Shown: one piece after another, positions 62,193 through 64,000 of the stretch
Position numbering within the stretch: position 1 is the stretch's first letter
Layout: the number at the start of each line of letters is the position of its first letter
NCBI RefSeq assembly: GCF_026151205.1
Contig: NC_087077.1
Span: 9,725,983 to 9,789,982 of the forward strand
Direction: 5' to 3'
Length of the DNA: 64,000 bases
Origin: Bolinopsis microptera
Lineage: Eukaryota; Ctenophora; Tentaculata; Lobata; Bolinopsidae
The notes under the pieces: model-generated
Databases searched by the model: none
What the model saw: the letters and a program-made list of their open reading frames with translations, nothing else
What the model was told of the DNA's origin: nothing
Translations under genes and position numbers: made by a program

Positions 62193-62232
62193 ATAGTAGT
62201 AGTAGTAGTAGTAATAGTAGTAGTAAGGTAGT
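62139..62232 (+). repeat. Microsatellite (AGT)n
   Basis: About 25-30 copies of agt with single-base interruptions (taatagt near 62190 and 62211). Confidence 0.97.
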
Positions 62233-62768
62233 AGTAGTTGTAATGTTCAAAAATGTGCGTGATATTTTTGGGGGGTTTTCCGACTTTTGTTAATTGAGCT
62301 ATTGCGTAAAAACCATATGTGATTATACGGTTTATTCATTTTCTTTGCTTTAATTACACTGACTAGTGACTGTATATCCTTTATCCTTATGCGTTATGTG
62401 TGTTTTACACTTTCTCGATATCCTGTGTTGTAGTTCGTCATATTTATCTTAAACATTGTTTGCTAGTGATATAGACTAGACTAAAAACATATTTCAATAG
62501 TTATATCCTTTGTCCTTACTTGAGTTGACACCTAGTTTATTTCGAGTTTGATTACAACATTAACCATTTTGTTTTTTGTTCAACCATTCGATTGTAAATT
62601 TGTTGAGTTTTTTTGCAATTATCTTGCGAGGGAATTATATTTACTATGTTTCTCACTTGCCGAATTATTCTCACTGACACCCCAAAAGTAGTGATAATAT
62701 GTCAACTCTAGTGTTTACACGTTTATAATTGCTGAAGTTATTATAAGCCAACCGTTTTTTGTCTGACT

Positions 62769-62843
62769 ATGGCAGACTTTTTCGTGGAGAAGCCAGACGA
62801 GGATTTGAAGAGATCATCTAATAATGCAGGAGGTGATGCTCAG
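62769..62843 (+). CDS. MADFF first exon, copy 3, opposite strand
   Basis: ATG 62769 opens MADFFVEKPDEDLKRSSNNA and GGDAQ, then donor gtaaat in phase 0 after 25 codons. The first eight residues match the two minus-strand copies except A/V at position 6, and the donor phase is the same; upstream DNA does not match. It is probably the first exon of a gene running out of the window to the right. A weak candidate second exon (about 63238-63287, SMRMIQRKLKAIRQY before gtatgt) fits in phase 0 but has a poor acceptor. Confidence 0.45.
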
Positions 62844-64000
62844 GTAAATATTTTGTAATTTTTTCTTATAGTCTGGTGAGATATGAACAAATGAAATGTT
62901 TACCTGCTTTTCATGGTGGCGGGCTGTATAATTTGGGTCCTCTCCATTCTCCATTGTCCAACTTTTTATAAAAACATGTTAGAGAGTTAGTGACTGCAAA
63001 TTATATGTCATCTTAGTGTAAGTTTCAACTATCAAGTGCAATGACTCACGTCTCTCGATCAGTGACGTTCGATTTATCATGAGAACAATTAAGTGCATAA
63101 GTGCCCGAAAAATTTGCTTAAACAAAACAAGCGATTAAAAAGGAATCATTATTAACAACATATTCAAATTAATGATCAATGCCGATCAACTGATTATGTT
63201 CGTGTGAACGGTGTAAAAGGTAAAATTAGCATAAGCAAGTACTCAATGAGGATGATCCAGAGGAAACTCAAGGCAATAAGACAATACGTATGTCGTCAAA
63301 AGGTCTCTGCGAACCTCAAGATTCTGCAATGTTCCCTTTGAATCGTAAAAGCTTTTGTTAACAAAGAAGCTTACATAACATATGCGTGTAATTTAACTGA
63401 ATAACTAGATGGGATAGTCAGAAGAAGAGTCGCGGGTTTGGTATTCTGAGTGGAGTTCGAGCTTGGATGGATTTATTTAATTTTGGAATCAGAGACAGCT
63501 TTAGTTTCATGGTGAAATAACGACTTAGACCAGACCTGCTTATTTTTTCAAGGTCTACATATATGTGGCCATTTCAGTTAATTGGAACCTATCGGAAAGT
63601 CTCTACGATGTTTTGGCGTGGCCAAAAGGTCGATTTTTCAAGTCTGAATATTTGGGCTAGAATTTTTAATTCTACAGACCTTGGAAAGGCCCTAAAAATA
63701 TTCAACCCTCTACTATGAAATGCAGGCCTAGGTGTATAAATGACCAGACTATTTTCATTACTTACATACTTATAATTATTAAAACTGTAAATAAACTTTA
63801 AATTTTTTTCAATTTGGATTATACCGTGAATTTCATGATCGCTCTACTTCAAAGTAGCTTGCCATGAAGCAATTAACCTTACGTATATTAAGTGTACATA
63901 AACCACATTACAGAGCCGATCGATATGGCGCCAAGAAATAGTTATTTTTTACGTAATTGAACAATGAACATGAAATTACGCAATGATGGTCATCAGTATT
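62844..64000. other. Probable first intron of the MADFF copy 3 gene
   Basis: AT-rich, with no convincing exon other than the weak candidate near 63238-63287. Nothing else was recognised up to the window end. Confidence 0.35.

Overview
The window is eukaryotic genomic DNA from an animal. Its genes are split by GT-AG introns, mostly about 50 to 1000 bases with one near 4 kb. The DNA is AT-rich and full of simple repeats, foldback elements and degenerate transposon remnants. The gene set points to an invertebrate: a peritrophin-type chitin-binding domain joined to a GH19 chitinase, an NhaC-type Na+/H+ antiporter with a long extracellular N-terminus, and two TRPA-like channels. A cnidarian or other early-branching marine animal would fit, but the sequence alone does not settle it. 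Exons were assembled by hand from reading frame, splice-site sequence and intron phase. In the four well-supported multi-exon genes every junction is phase-consistent.

Layout. 1-2440 (-): the 3' part of an unrecognised gene with an IQ motif, cut by the window edge. 3262-4962 (+): a PSME3IP1/FAM192A (NIP30) homologue, complete in five exons. 6165-13543 (-): an NhaC-family antiporter of 698 residues, with two interchangeable copies of exon 6. 16204-26035 (-): a secreted chitinase (signal peptide, CBM14, Pro/Thr linker, GH19), with a possible small gene nested on the opposite strand in its largest intron. 27341-45122 (+): a TRPA-like channel whose shared 15-exon body (38304-45122) is preceded by five, perhaps seven, candidate first exons, all ending in phase 1. 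45754-46210 (-): a possible small single-pass membrane protein. 46335-52838 (-): a second TRPA-like channel of 764 residues, tail to tail with the first. 52839-64000: gene-poor and rich in repeats. It holds a TIR element, a 616-bp tandem duplication, a perfect (CCCTGT)80 array, three related MADFF first exons on both strands, and a few unassigned exon-like ORFs.

The most interesting signals are forms of exon duplication used as a source of protein variation: two 172-base mutually exclusive exons placed over the core of the antiporter, an array of alternative first exons that would swap the cytoplasmic N-terminus of one TRPA-like channel, an 11-bp satellite that seems to have grown out of a third copy of such an exon, and a repeated MADFF first exon. 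No prokaryotic features, CRISPR arrays, rRNA or convincing tRNA genes were seen.
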